Made by a program: the position numbers and the translations under genes
Shown here: piece after piece, positions 48,961 to 60,944 of the stretch
Layout: the number at the start of each line of letters is the position of its first letter
How positions within the stretch are numbered: position 1 is the first letter of the stretch
The notes under the pieces: model-generated
The model's database searches: none
What the model was told of the DNA's origin: nothing
Seen by the model: only the letters and a program-made list of their open reading frames with translations
DNA from: Trema orientale
Lineage: Eukaryota > Streptophyta > Magnoliopsida > Rosales > Cannabaceae
Length of the DNA stretch: 64,000 nt
Direction of reading: 5' to 3'
NCBI GenBank assembly: GCA_002914845.1
Contig: JXTC01000018.1
Location: 578,995 to 642,994 of the forward strand

Positions 48961-49718
48961 CTACACGTCTCCCTCCTTCAGTCTTCTTCTTCTTCTTTTT
49001 CTTATTTTAAATAAACCTATCTCAATAGGGGTAAATCCAAACAAAACAAATTCAAAAACTAGGTATACAGACTCAGCATATGGTTCATTATTAAGTTTCG
49101 TATTTGGGGAGCAATTGCATGAAAAACTTATAAAATTCTGAACCAAAACTATATATCTTGATATATATTCAAACAAAGCAAGTTCAAACACTGTGTATAC
49201 AAATGAGATACTTGTTTGTCTGACTAAAGAGACGTAAAACTGAATTCTCACATAATAAAGACTAAAACCGATGAAGAAAATACATTTAAAAATAAAAATG
49301 TACAAATCCAATTAGTAAGAAAAGGAAGTGACACTATTTTGGTAGTCAACTCCGACCTCCGTATACTACCAAAAATCTTGCAAATAGTCTTATAAATCAT
49401 TGGAATTTGATAATAAGGTATACTACCAAACGGGTTTTGATAATGAGGTATGTGGTTTTTGTGATACGTGTCAAATCTTCCTTTTTGTCAGATAATTGTT
49501 CAAATAATTATGAGTAGTACTATTTAATACTCAAAGGTTAAGTGTTAATATTCAACCACGTAAGCTCAGATTGGCTTACGAATTGGGATAAAAAAAAAAT
49601 TCCTGAAATTTATTTTTGTAATTTATTATGATTGAGTTAAGGGTTTTTAACATATTTACTTATGAAAATAAAAAAGAATTACAAAAATACAGAGATTCTT
49701 TCTTTTTTTTTTTAATTT

Positions 49719-49969
49719 CTGTACGGTTTTTATTAGAATAATATCACTTTTAAATTGTTTTTTAGAAAATACCATTTTAAAAATGATTACTAGTTACTAG
49801 TTTCTGAAAACTGGTTACGGATTACCAGTTATATATTAGTTATAAATAAATTTGGTTACTTGTTACAATACTAAAAAACTGGTTACCGGTTACTAATTAT
49901 TATTTTTAAAAATAGTTATTTTCTAAATATTTTTTAAAAATGACATTTTTTTAATAAAAATCGTACCAG
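49719..49969. mobile_element. Fold-back MITE-like element, about 250 bp
   Basis: Left end CTGTACGGTTTTTATTAGAA; the reverse complement of the right end gives CTGGTACGATTTTTATTAAA. Inner words TTTTAGAAAATACCATTTTA and TAGTTATTTTCTAAATATTT also pair. AT-rich, no ORF. Confidence 0.5.
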
Positions 49970-50761
49970 GACACCGTTGTTTTTTAATATTTTTTTTCCT
50001 AAAATTACCGTACTAGGCCTAATTTTCACTTGAGTTAATAGTACCATCTACTTCGATTTTTTGTAGTTGCCAACTAAATATCGTTAGTGGTAGTCAATGT
50101 AAAGACTTATCTCCCTATCAATTAATTGTCATGTAGACAGTGAAAAATTTTAGCTCGGTTACAGGGTGTTTTTCTTATTTCACTTTCCGTTTTAAGCAAG
50201 GGCTCATAATTAAAACTTTGCTTCTTGACGAAGATAAAGACTTAAATTCTTTTGGCCAAAAAAGCATAAAGATGATGTTTCCCCTCAAGAGAAAGAGATG
50301 ATGATGTTAATCAAAGTACTAAGTATTAGCTTTTTTATTATCCATTAACAAATTTACAAGTGTTAACACTATAGTATGACTGGCTAAAAGAATCCATTCC
50401 ATTCAGTTGCTTTAAAAAATTTATTAAAAAAAAAAAAGGTGGTCTTTTTATTTGTAATTTCTAAAAGTAGGATGCATGTAAGTCCTTTTTTATCAAAGGG
50501 GATGCAAGCATGAAGCTGGTCCAGTTCTTTTGAAGCCCTTCTTTTGAAGCCCAATAGAGTCTAAGGGCCTAATGTAAGTTGAAGCCCAACAAAGAGTTCA
50601 ATGGATTGAGAGAAGAGATGAAAGAAGTTGAGAACGTTATCAGGTCCGTTAATAATAACTAACTGTTATGGAAAAAGAAAGAGGAAGCAAAAGGATAAAA
50701 TAGAATCGGACCACTTATCTCCACTGGCTGCTGTGCTATCTGCTACAGCAAACCAAAAACA

Positions 50762-51301
50762 ATGGAAGCCAAACTCCTCAACTCCTTCACCAGAACACCG
50801 CCATTACCGACCACCTTATCTCTCTCAAGCCACTCAACCATAACCAACTACCGAGTATACTCACCTTTACACCACAGGACTCCCAAATTCAGTCCCATCA
50901 GCAGCAGCAGCTCTGATGAGACCAGTCCAGCAAGCGAGGGCGCTTCAACGGGGCCGCAGGTAACCCCACCTCCGGAAACCGTCGAGGTGCGGTTCCGAAG
51001 GCGGTCGAAAAGGCGTTCGAGGAAGCCAAATGGCGATGACGGGTTTGCGAAGGCAGCGGCCACAACTGCTACTCCAGTGAAGAAGAAGAAGTGGGAAGAC
51101 ATGAGCGTGGCGGAGAAGGCGGTGGAGCTCTACGTGGGAGAGAAAGGGGTGTTGTTTTGGCTCAACAAGTTTGCTTACGCTTCCATCTTCATCGTCATTG
51201 GAGGATGGATTCTGTTCCGGTTTGTGGGGCCATCTCTCAACCTTTACCAGTTGGATTCTCCTCCTCTTTCTCCTGATTCTATGTTCAAGGGTTCTTCTTG
51301 A
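50762..51301 (+). CDS. Probable plastid-targeted single-pass membrane protein, function unknown
   Basis: Intronless ORF of 179 aa, ATG in the context AACAATGGAAG. The N-terminus (about 1-55) is rich in Ser/Thr/Pro with almost no acidic residues, as in a chloroplast transit peptide. A very basic segment follows (about 76-88, VRFRRRSKRRSRK), then a conserved-looking stretch (about 110-135, KKWEDMSVAEKAVELYVGEK), one hydrophobic helix (about 137-157, ASIFIVIGGWILFRFVG) and a short tail. Similar uncharacterised plant proteins come to mind but I know no function. The higher GC content than its surroundings and clear codon structure support a real gene. Confidence 0.8.
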   Translation: MEAKLLNSFTRTPPLPTTLSLSSHSTITNYRVYSPLHHRTPKFSPISSSSSDETSPASEGASTGPQVTPPPETVEVRFRRRSKRRSRKPNGDDGFAKAAATTATPVKKKKWEDMSVAEKAVELYVGEKGVLFWLNKFAYASIFIVIGGWILFRFVGPSLNLYQLDSPPLSPDSMFKGSS

Positions 51302-51913
51302 TCGCCATTGATGACATATCAACGAGTCTCGGGCCTTACAGATCCTGTCTTATCTTTTCTTTCCTGGGTTTTTTCTCTTTTCAGAGATTTTGTAGCTCTG
51401 GCTCTGATATGAAAGAATATGATGTCGTTAGTCGTAAACCGTCGTCTTCTGCTTCTTCACCTTATATCAGATTTCATTTTTACATAATACCATACAATAC
51501 AATGAAAATCGCTCCCTGCCAAATTGCTAAATCTACAGAAGACTTTTGAGCTCATATAAAAGAAAAAGGGCAGCCAGGTATAATAAAATGACCAAGACTG
51601 TGTAATTTGTAAACACGCCAATGCAAAAAAGAAAAACAGAGAGATTTATATAAAGGTGAATTCCATAGTAACAAGTTCAGAACTTATAAATTGGAAAAAC
51701 ACGAAAGAATCTTAACCTCGAACCAATAAAAAATAATACACACCCACGCTATCAATATTAGATGGAAACTATAATCTTGTATGTATGTTGATTACATCCT
51801 CTGCAGACAGAATATTGGAAAGAAAGGACGTTGCTTTGCTCCCTGAACTTCTATTCATTGGGATCATTACAGAGCCTCTAGTTATCTTTTTCACAGTTAT
51901 GAAGTATAAGCGG
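51302..51913. other. Space between convergent genes
   Basis: Presumed 3' UTRs of the plastid protein gene (plus) and the zinc-finger gene (minus). No further feature seen. Confidence 0.6.
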
Positions 51914-54900
51914 CTAAATGGCATTGACCGATTGTGCAACTGATTGCGCATCTTTTTGGGTCTTACACCTGCAGAAGATAAAGTATCCAAGAGGCTTGAG
52001 GATAATGTACAACTACCTGAGGTAACAACTTCCCTGTCTAAGAAGGAGCAGGGACATGTTTTGCAAACATTTGGTTGTAAATATTGAGGTATCACCAAAT
52101 AAAGCATACATTTAAGTTGACCATTGATTTGATCGAGTCTCAAAATGCCCATAATTTGCAAAAGAGCAAAGGATAGAATACTTGAGAAAGAGTTCTAAAC
52201 TGATTCTGTAATTTTGAAGGGTGACGAATGATACGTGGCAACATCATTAGATACAGTTATGATAATCAAATGATCATAATGCTAGAGAATTAAGTAACCA
52301 GTGCACAGCAAAGTCAATATCCATAAAGAATGAAATAAAAGTTTAAGTGGAGATCAAAGCCATTAATAAAACGTTTTAGATACTGAGTACTAACCTATTG
52401 CACTCTGATCGAGATGCATAATTATGATTGTTGCAATTTGAGCACATCCAATCCCCTTCTCGCCATTGCTTTGCGCTGCCAAGAAAACAAAAGTAATGAA
52501 ATCATCATTATAAAGTAAACTAACCTACCGTAGAGAAAGACCAAAAGGAGTGCACATCAATCTCAATGTCATGTAGATTTTGGAAGTTTTAATATCAAAA
52601 CCTTAAAAATCCCAAGTGCGCCAATTGTTTTCTGTGGTTACTCATAATGACTGGAGCAATTTCATTTTCAACATAACTACTTAGGCCTACCCTAGTGGGC
52701 TGCATATGTAAATGGTAATAGCAACAACTAGATCCAAACTTACCCTTTTCCAAGAAGTGTAGGAGCAGTTGCTTGCTGCGGCAATAGCATGGGAACTTGC
52801 GAATTTGGAGCCACACCAGAACTCACACTGGAATAGGAAGTGTATGCTCCAGGTTTTGAGTCCCCAGTAGTGCCAACAGGGGGCTCAAAACCTGGATATG
52901 ATTGATGTTGCCCATTTGTCTGCACATCCAGTGTAAACAAATAGGAATAAAGAACAGAAAAAGGACAGCTGCCACCAGTAGGATAAACTATCTTTAATAT
53001 GATAGGAGAGGTAAAGTCCTCACATGTCCTATGTTCAACCTCTTGTTGTCCCAGTCATGAACAAACTCCTCGGATGCTAAGCGCTTTGTTCCAAGCGCTT
53101 TAAACCCAACAAAAAGTAAAGTAGCATTTAATTATTTTTAACCACTAGATAATGACACTGAAACACCACAACTACTAAGCATTAAACACAAAATCTGTTG
53201 TTGTTATACAGATCAAGAAGGAGCAAACCTGGTGGAAAAGCATTGCATTTCTTGCACTGAAATAAAACCAAAACTATATCAGATAGCTAAGATAATGACT
53301 GGCCAAAATGGAGAAGAAGAATTTTAAACAACAAGAATGCCAAGGAGCATCACCACACCTGTGCACGGGAAGAGTAATTATGGAAACCACAGCTGCAGAT
53401 CCAATCACCATTGCGCCATCCTTTGGGAACCAAATGAAGCTGACTGGTAGGATTTGCATATGGAAATCCAGAATTAGGATTTCCACCTAACGACCAAGTA
53501 GAAGCTGGCTGAATGCCATACTTGTCTGGCCCAGCTACAGGCCAGCTAGAGGCCAAAGGAAGACACTGTTGGAGAGCACCATTCCCTGTTAATCCAATAT
53601 TCATTTTTTGCTCTGCTCCGCCTTGGACCCTGGCAAAATAATGCGAATAAGTTGGGAGAGAAGCTCCAGGCATTGCAATCGCTGGCATTGCTGCTACCTC
53701 CTTTGGTTGCCCGCACTTTTTGCACTTTTCTCGTGATGCATAATTGTTGTTAGTGCAACCTATTGATCCATTGCACACACACCCCAACCCAGAATGCAGC
53801 CAGGAAGAAGAAAAGGAAGCCATGTATACGCATTACGCACACCAACCAGTCCATCCCAACCAAAACACACATACAAAAAACACAAACCACTCAACCTAAT
53901 TGATAGCAAGTTCCTAAACTCAACAAATAAATTCATATTAAATAACATGCAGCATTAGAGGATGCCTCCTTAACCATTGACTTGACAGCTAATAAAACAT
54001 AAAAACTGACAAGAAGAAAAAAAAAAAAAAAAAAACTTGAAGAAATTTCAATATCTCATTAAGCTACTGATGAGGAATATGAATAAGCTAAATTAGGAAT
54101 TTATATTACTATTATTAATTAGATTATTTTAGGATTATATAATTATGTTTTATTGAATTATTAGGTTTTATTTAGTTTCAAGTAACTAGTTTGATATTTT
54201 CCTTTTGTGTTTGTTTCTAGAAGATGTTAGTTTCCTAGTTTTGTCTATTTGCCTGAATCGTTTTATCTGCCAAAATTCTCCCAAATTTTTTTTCTAGTTA
54301 TAATAGTCTTTTTTTTCAGTTATTTTCGTCCCAAAAAGAAAAAACGAAAATTCAAAAAAAAAAAAGTCTGCGTTTTGTAGATCCCACCCAGCCACTGCCC
54401 CCACCCTAACTCCCATCTTTCGCCATCCATTTGTGGCTACTACCCACCTCTTCCAGTTGACTAATCCACCGTCGTTCGCCATTGAACACCATCTCTGTTT
54501 GACCTTGAGCTCTCACACCCTGCTCGCTCTTCTCTTCCGCATCTACTCGGAGTTCTCAAATCCTACCAACCACCACATGCCTCCAACGCTGCCGCCACTA
54601 GCATGAACGTCAATGCCAACATCATCCTTCGCCGGAGTCGCTGCTAACCGCCAACTTCAGCCTTGTACCGGTCCACAACTCGAGTTTCAGCCACTGTTTT
54701 GCAGATCCTACAATCACTAGACGTTCCACCCGCATCAGAAAGTCAACAATTCTATCTTAAAGATTTTGACACTTACATCCCTGTTTGGTAACAATTTCTA
54801 CTCTTGAAGATTTTCTAATGGTTCTATTAGTTGAGAAATTCATAAATGTGTTTTGATCCATTCTAATTATTGAATATGAGTGATCCAATTTATTCTTCAT

Positions 54901-56469
54901 GCTTTTCCAAAGTTTTAACTCGCCGGAGTCGAGTTCTCAAACCCCAGGAGAATGATGAGGAATATGAATAAGCTAAATTAGGAATTTATTTTACTATTAT
55001 TAATTAGATTATTTTAGGATTATATAATTATGTTTTATTGAATTATTAGGTTTTATTTAGTTTCGAATAATTAGTTTGATATTTCTCTTTTGTGTTTGTT
55101 TCTAGAAGATGTTAGTTTCCTAGTTTTGTCTAAGAGCTTATCTATAAATAAGCTCTTCTATGTTTATTATTTTTAAAACTTGATTAATGATATACAACTA
55201 TTCTGAAACTCTCTCTCTAATATTCTTTCTCTATCTCTAAAGTCATTCCTCTCATTCTCTAAATTCTTCTATTCTTCTTCATAAATCTCTCTCTTTCTCT
55301 TCTTTCTCTCATCTCTTCTAAATTCTCACTCTTGTTCTACATCAGCTACTTTAGTAATAATGAACTATATAAACAATTATGACATTTGACCAGTAAACCT
55401 CTAGAATGCTAGGACAATTAACATAAGTGAAACTGCAATTTAGGAACATTCGAAATGTTCATCTAATTAATAGAACAGAGAAAACGCGAAAAAGGAATGC
55501 TAACATCTTAAGGGTCCTTTTGTTATTACTGTGTTGTTTAAAGAATTTCTTATTCTGATTAAGCTAGTTGTACGAGTTAAAAGCAAGATTTTGATTCTGT
55601 GCCATTCACTTCTAATAATATGTGTTACAAAACAGTCTACTTCCAAAAGCTACATTTTAAGCAGCAGATTATGAACATACTGCGGGTTTATCAAGTACTA
55701 GTTATAAGTGAAATCATTTCATAATCAGAATCAAGAGCTAAAAAGCCAATCCCGAAAAATTCCCTAAGTCTACAATCTATTATTGTTGAAGAATTAAATT
55801 TTTCCTAATAAAGTAGGAGTACTGTACAGTTGTAATATTAGGAGACTTTAGAATTAATTTACTTATATAAGTATTTTATTTTTATTAGGTAGTTATTAGG
55901 GGTAGTTACCTAAAGTAACTGATCTGTATCTCAGCCTATTTATGTACGTTTTCTGGGCAATTAATGTAATAAGCTTTTCCCAAATTACTAACAATTATGT
56001 ACCCAGTTAAGCTTGGATATGCAAAAGCTATAACACAAATCTTGATTCAGCACATCTCAAATTTAAAACAGTAAAGAGCTTAAATTTAATAAATTGCCTC
56101 CTTGAAGGCTCCTTCCAACGGTTCCAAACTAAGCAGAGCATCAAATGTGATTATCCCCATACTCGGAAACTTGCCCTGTTTGGAAGCTAAGAAAATTTCT
56201 ACCAACTCTAGAGTCCCGGCAAAGAAAACCCAACAAAACCCACAACATAAAAAAACTGAGAAAAAGAAAACCCAGAAAGCGAAATGGAAAAGAGAGAGCT
56301 AACCGGTGCAGATCCAATCCCCAATGCGTGGGAGCCATTTGGAGTCAGCAGGGGTGTTGTTATCGACGAGAAGACGAGGCTGCTTACACCTGTTGCAGAA
56401 CGACCTGAAAGCATAGTTCCTGTTCCTGCATCCGCTACATTCCCAGTCCCCTTCTCTCCCCTCTCCCAT
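51914..56469 (-). CDS. RanBP2-type (NZF) zinc-finger protein with four fingers
   Basis: Seven exons: 56304-56469, 53359-53759, 53229-53256, 53024-53097, 52744-52919, 52395-52475, 51914-51968 (326 aa, in frame). Start MGEGREGDWECSGCRN. Fingers: residues 8-28 (C11, C14, C25, C28), 51-71 (C54, C57, C68, C71), 174-193 (C177, C179, C190, C193) and 290-310 (C293, C296, C307, C310), each introduced by GDW and containing N-Y-x-x-R as in RNA-binding ZRANB2-like fingers. A conserved segment LGTKRLASEEFVHDWDNKRL lies between fingers 3 and 4. Such plant proteins likely bind single-stranded RNA; a specific role is not known to me. Finger 3 has a one-residue C-x-C spacing, and its last two cysteines are encoded by a 28-nt microexon. 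Intron 1 (2.5 kb) hosts an LTR element. Confidence 0.93.
54068..55344 (+). mobile_element. Small non-autonomous LTR retrotransposon in intron 1 of the zinc-finger gene
   Basis: Flanked by exact 5-bp duplications GCTAC at 54063-54067 and 55345-55349. The complete right LTR is 54953-55344 (392 bp), TGATGAGGAATATGAATAAG to TTGTTCTACATCA, with a TATAAATA box near 55141. The left repeat starts identically at 54068 but matches only for about 180 bp, to TTTTGTCTA near 54248, so its R-U5 part is deleted or replaced. The about 700-bp interior (GC-richer, 54360-54950) encodes no gag or pol. Total 1277 bp, like TRIM or SMART-type miniature elements. Orientation is plus, antisense to the host gene. Confidence 0.82.
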
Positions 56470-57344
56470 TTTTTAATCTACTACTTCTTCTCAATTATCT
56501 ATACACCTTTGCTTTGTGTATATATATGTATCTATGTTGAAGCAAAGCTCAGAGAGGAAATTTATAAAAACACGTACCTATATCTATGTATATCGGTCAG
56601 AAAAGAGGACTGATACAGCAGTCTCTAATGGCGGCGCAGAGACCAGGAGGATAGAAGGGAGTTCTCCAGAACCGGAGCGGAGAGGGAGAGCTGGTTGGTC
56701 TGGAGGAGGGTTTGGAAAATGGAAGGGGATAGTTGGATACGGAGCTAAACAGCGGGCGTAGCTAGTAGAAGTAGTAGCTTCGGAATAGGGTCGTTCTGCT
56801 ATAGACTATAGTGGTGGACACAACACAGAATTCTTCCCCCTCCTCGTCTCACGCTGTTGCAAGATCTAGCACGTGGCTAGCCCATGAGAACAATTTTGGG
56901 TCTTTTTTTTTTTCGAGTGGAGGGTCCTTTTCTTTTGGATTCTTGAAATGAGCTCCATTTTTTCTTTAGAATAAATTAGACCCGGAACCCGTTTTAAGTA
57001 ACATAATACCTTTTTTTTTAAAACTTTATATGTAAAATACGCGTGGTATATATATAATGATATTGAAGATTGACTGCGGTATAAAATTCTCAACCACGAT
57101 CGAATGCAGCTCGACTGAGGTTAAAAAAAAAATATATCTGAGTTTAGGAAATAGAATCTAATATCGAAAAGCCAAATTTGATGATGATGACGACTCACCT
57201 CCTCCTCCGACTCTAATGATATTGAAGATTCATTCAGGAGGTTGAAGAAAAAGCTTGGAATGGCCATGGTTCATATAGAATAAGATTTGGATATTTTAAT
57301 TAAGGTATTTAGGTAAGAATAATATTAGGTATCCCAATGTCCAC

Positions 57345-57437
57345 TAGGACTAACTCAGCAAGTGAGGTGGGATTTGAGTATTAGATTGGGAGTTCGACTC
57401 TTAGGAGTGCGTGGGTTTTTTTTTTTTTTTTTTTTTT
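57345..57437 (+). mobile_element. tRNA-derived SINE fragment
   Basis: GACTAACTCAGCAAGTGAGG resembles a tRNA box A region. About 35 bases on, GGGAGTTCGACTCTTAGG resembles box B (GGTTCGANNCC), followed by a 20-base T run (ends about 57437), as in T-tailed plant SINEs such as the Au family. Motif-level evidence only. Confidence 0.45.
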
Positions 57438-57486
57438 GTAATAAGTGGATATCATTAGTTAAGCCCTAATTTTTTTTAAAAAAAGT

Positions 57487-57676
57487 TGTTATGTATCCTA
57501 AAATTTGTATCAAATTTTTAATACCGACATATTTAGCATATGAATTGTCACCATTCAATTAGTGAATGTGGCTAATTTATTTGTGATAAGTTCTAATATA
57601 TTAATTAAATAGTAACAACTCATATGTAATACGTGTTGGTATTAAAAATTTGATATAACTTATGAGATATTTTGCA
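57487..57676. mobile_element. Fold-back MITE-like element, about 190 bp
   Basis: TTGTATCAAATTTTTAATAC on the left pairs with GGTATTAAAAATTTGATATA on the right. Flanking words GCATATGAATTGT and ACAACTCATATG also pair, as do CATTCAATTAG and CTAATATATTAATTAAATAG loosely. Confidence 0.5.
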
Positions 57677-60394
57677 TCATCTATTTAGGTAAAGTTGGAT
57701 TAGATGACATGACATTAATTAAGAGATAGTTTTGTTAAAATTTATGAATGAGAGTCTCAGACATTTTTTTATCTTCATAAGGCCCATTATGAAGATATTG
57801 AAAAAAAAAAAAAAAATCTTTTTTTTTTGAAAAAAAAAAGGAAAGAAAATGAAAATTTTGGAAATCGAATTCCCACATCTCTCTCACCATACAGTAAAAT
57901 TTCAATCATAGTAGAAATACAAACCCAACCATGGTCAAATTAGTTAAGAGAGAGAGCCTTTTATCGCTATAAGGATATTAATTGTAATGTTTTTTTTTTT
58001 TTTCATTTTAAAAAGATGAAGCTATTAATTGACCTACTAAGTATAAAACCCCTTCTAAGAAGATAAGAGTTACATACATAATAGACTAAGGGTCAATTTG
58101 GTATTGTTATATTATGTTGCAATTGTGTTGTAGTTGTATTATGAGCTACAAGTAGCTATGAGGTATTTGGTAAATATAATTTACAAAACTATTGTATTGT
58201 CTAAAAGTGTTTAAAAGTAGTATCTAAATGTTTAGTAAATGATAGATTATGTGTGCTGTAAAATAATATTTTAGATATTTATATTATAAGAGTATAATAT
58301 GTTTTTAAAGACAATTCTTAGCATGCTTCATAAATTCTACTTAAAATAACGACTATACAACAAATTTTAAAATTTGCTAACTAAAAGTAAAAACTTAACA
58401 AATGTCTCTTTCTTTTTAAAAGCTAAAAATAACATATAGAAACAATCTCAAAGGGGCTGAATATAGTAGAATAATTATCCAGTGGAGCAGCCAGAAGTGT
58501 TTATGGATTTAAAGTTAAACAACAATTTTTTTATAATAAAATAAATAAATAAAAGTATAGGATATTTGAACATCAGAATCTAAGTTGGTGCATTGCTAAG
58601 TTAGTTGCTTAGTTAGGTTATTGGCAACTATATTAATATTTTATCGAGCACAAAAGATAAAACAGACTATAAGGGAATCTTATGGGATCTATTACTAGCT
58701 TATTCGAGTTTTGTAAATAATTTCATATTTATTACGTCCAGATTGTTGAAATTAGTCAAAAAAATGCTACGACGGAGATTAGAACTAAGTTTTACCATTT
58801 ATTTATTTATTTTATTTTTTTTGCTGGAAGAAAAGCTTTACCAATTGCAGCTTAGGCATATGCTTATTTTGGCTCGTTAATTTATTGATATCATATTGTA
58901 TTGTATATTGCTGAATATTCTAATTAAATGTGGTGTGTTACAAGAACAATTTTTGTTCTATGTTAATTTCAATCTTTTAATTTTAACAAATAAAATTAAA
59001 AAATTGAAGATTAGTTCAATAATTGTATGAGTGCCTTTACGTATTAATTCTATTTTTTTGTACTATTCGTATTATATATCCCTATTCAATTATGCAAAAA
59101 AGAAAAAAAAAATTCTACCTTTTTCCTATATATTAATAATACAGTCACCATATTAAAAGTAAACGCTTTATTAGTATATACAGTGCACGTAGGAACTAGC
59201 CGCCTGTGCATAGCTTAATACATAATTATGTTACTTTAAATTCTAAAATCTTTTTTTTCTTAAGAAAAATTAATTATGTGCATGCAGTCATGTACACAGC
59301 TTAATACATAATTATTGTAGGCTATAAATATATATGGGCAGCAATTCAGTAGATATTTTTTTTTATCTATACATAATTATTATTTTAGCCAATGAAAAAT
59401 TTTTTAGTATATTTTTTTATATTAAAAAGTAAGAGAAAGAAATAATATTAATAATATACATCTTTTCATGTATTTCATTATAGCCGTTGAATCCAACGGC
59501 CAAAAAAAAAAAAAAATACTAACAACCTATATGTATATCTGAGGTGGATTGCTAGGGTATCATCACTGGACTGAATAAACAAAGAGTCAATAAACTAACC
59601 ATTATGAATTGAAAGGTCTGTTAAACTTGAAAACATCCAATAAATTTGACAAAATTATATATGTAATTTGTAAATTGTCAACTTTTACAAGTGATATCAC
59701 GATGACAATTACAATGACGATAACTACTATGATTGATTCAATTCCGTTCCATTGGTGGCTATGTGCTGATGAGATTTTAATGAGAAATTTAATGTAAAAT
59801 CGGTTAATTATGTTAAAAACAGAAATAGATCATTCCAATCGAATATTCTGTTAGTCATTATTGAGAGCATTTTTCCTCTAATACTTTAAAAACAAAAAAG
59901 GTTATATAGTAACCGCGAGGCTCCCAACAACTCTGAAAAAACAAAAAAAAGGGAACCAAACTAGGATTTCCAAGTATAAAATAAAAGTATAAAACCACAT
60001 TGTTTCACATTCTAGAAAAATTCTATTTACATGATTAAAAAAATCATTTCAATCCACGTCACTAGTTCATTTATGATGTTTATAATTTCATATCTTCTAT
60101 TGAATGCTTAATGTTTATGCATAGTTTCATTCTATATCATGATTTCTTTATTGAGCAATTTTAAGTACTTTTTTTTTTCTTTCTTTTGAATGGAGCAATT
60201 TTAAATATTCTTGGAATGGTAGCTATGTCATATAATGCTATATTTTCGGAGAACATGTGTTTTTATAATATATATTATTAAGACCATGTATATTTACAAT
60301 ATATATTGCATAAAGATTGGGAGATTACTCGTATTTTATTTAGTTATACTTTAACCATAGCTTGTGCATTGAAAACGATATAGAAATAACGTAG

Positions 60395-60400
60395 CACGTG
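60395..60400 (+). promoter_or_regulatory. G-box (CACGTG) upstream of the GH9 gene
   Basis: GCACGTGGC, a bZIP/bHLH recognition core, 545 bp before the start codon; a TATAAAA follows at 60440-60446. Positional and motif evidence only. Confidence 0.35.
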
Positions 60401-60944
60401 GCAGCATCACAACGGTATAGGGCCCGCTACCCCGTCCGATATAAAAACACAAAACGCCAATAACGCAATCATTTATGCAACTGGGCTTAGTAGAAACGAC
60501 AAGCCAGACCTGCCGTTTCGTCAAGTTAGTAACGACTAACGACATTGACAGCGGTGTCCGGCCGTCTATAACGAATATTAACGATATTATTTATTGGCCA
60601 CGCCTCCGATCTTCCAATTATACCCCGCTACAAGTCCACGTAACCTTCCCAAACACCCAAAGATGCATTAGGGGTATTATCGTCATTCAACTGCCTCCCT
60701 CAATTTTGGCTCCAAATGTTCCGATTTCCAAATGGGCACATTTTTCAGTTGGGGTTAATGATTCACATTCACTTCGACCCAAAAATCAGTTATTTTCTAT
60801 TTTATTTTTACAGATAACTAGTCTATTTAATCAGGAATGTAACTCAGATGTTTGTGAAAATGTCTCAGAGAACTTAAAGTTCAGAACTTTTCTTCAAGTA
60901 TTATGAAACTTTTAAGAGCTTGAGCAAAGGTGGTGAAAAGTTTA

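Larger units (their letters stand above)
47029..50761. other. Intergenic region between divergent ALKBH9-like and plastid-protein genes
   Basis: Begins with the ALKBH9-like leader, which contains a GA microsatellite (about 47108-47138). It then holds a TIR element (47197-47939), a poly-T-headed possible retroposed segment (48515-48960) and an inverted-repeat element (49719-49969). No protein-like ORF. Confidence 0.6.
56470..60944. other. Intergenic region between divergent zinc-finger and GH9 genes
   Basis: About 4.5 kb without a protein-like ORF. Contains a tRNA-like SINE fragment (57345-57437), an inverted-repeat element (57487-57676), many poly-A/T tracts and, from about 60350, a less AT-rich promoter-like stretch before the glucanase gene with a G-box and TATA motif. 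Confidence 0.6.
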
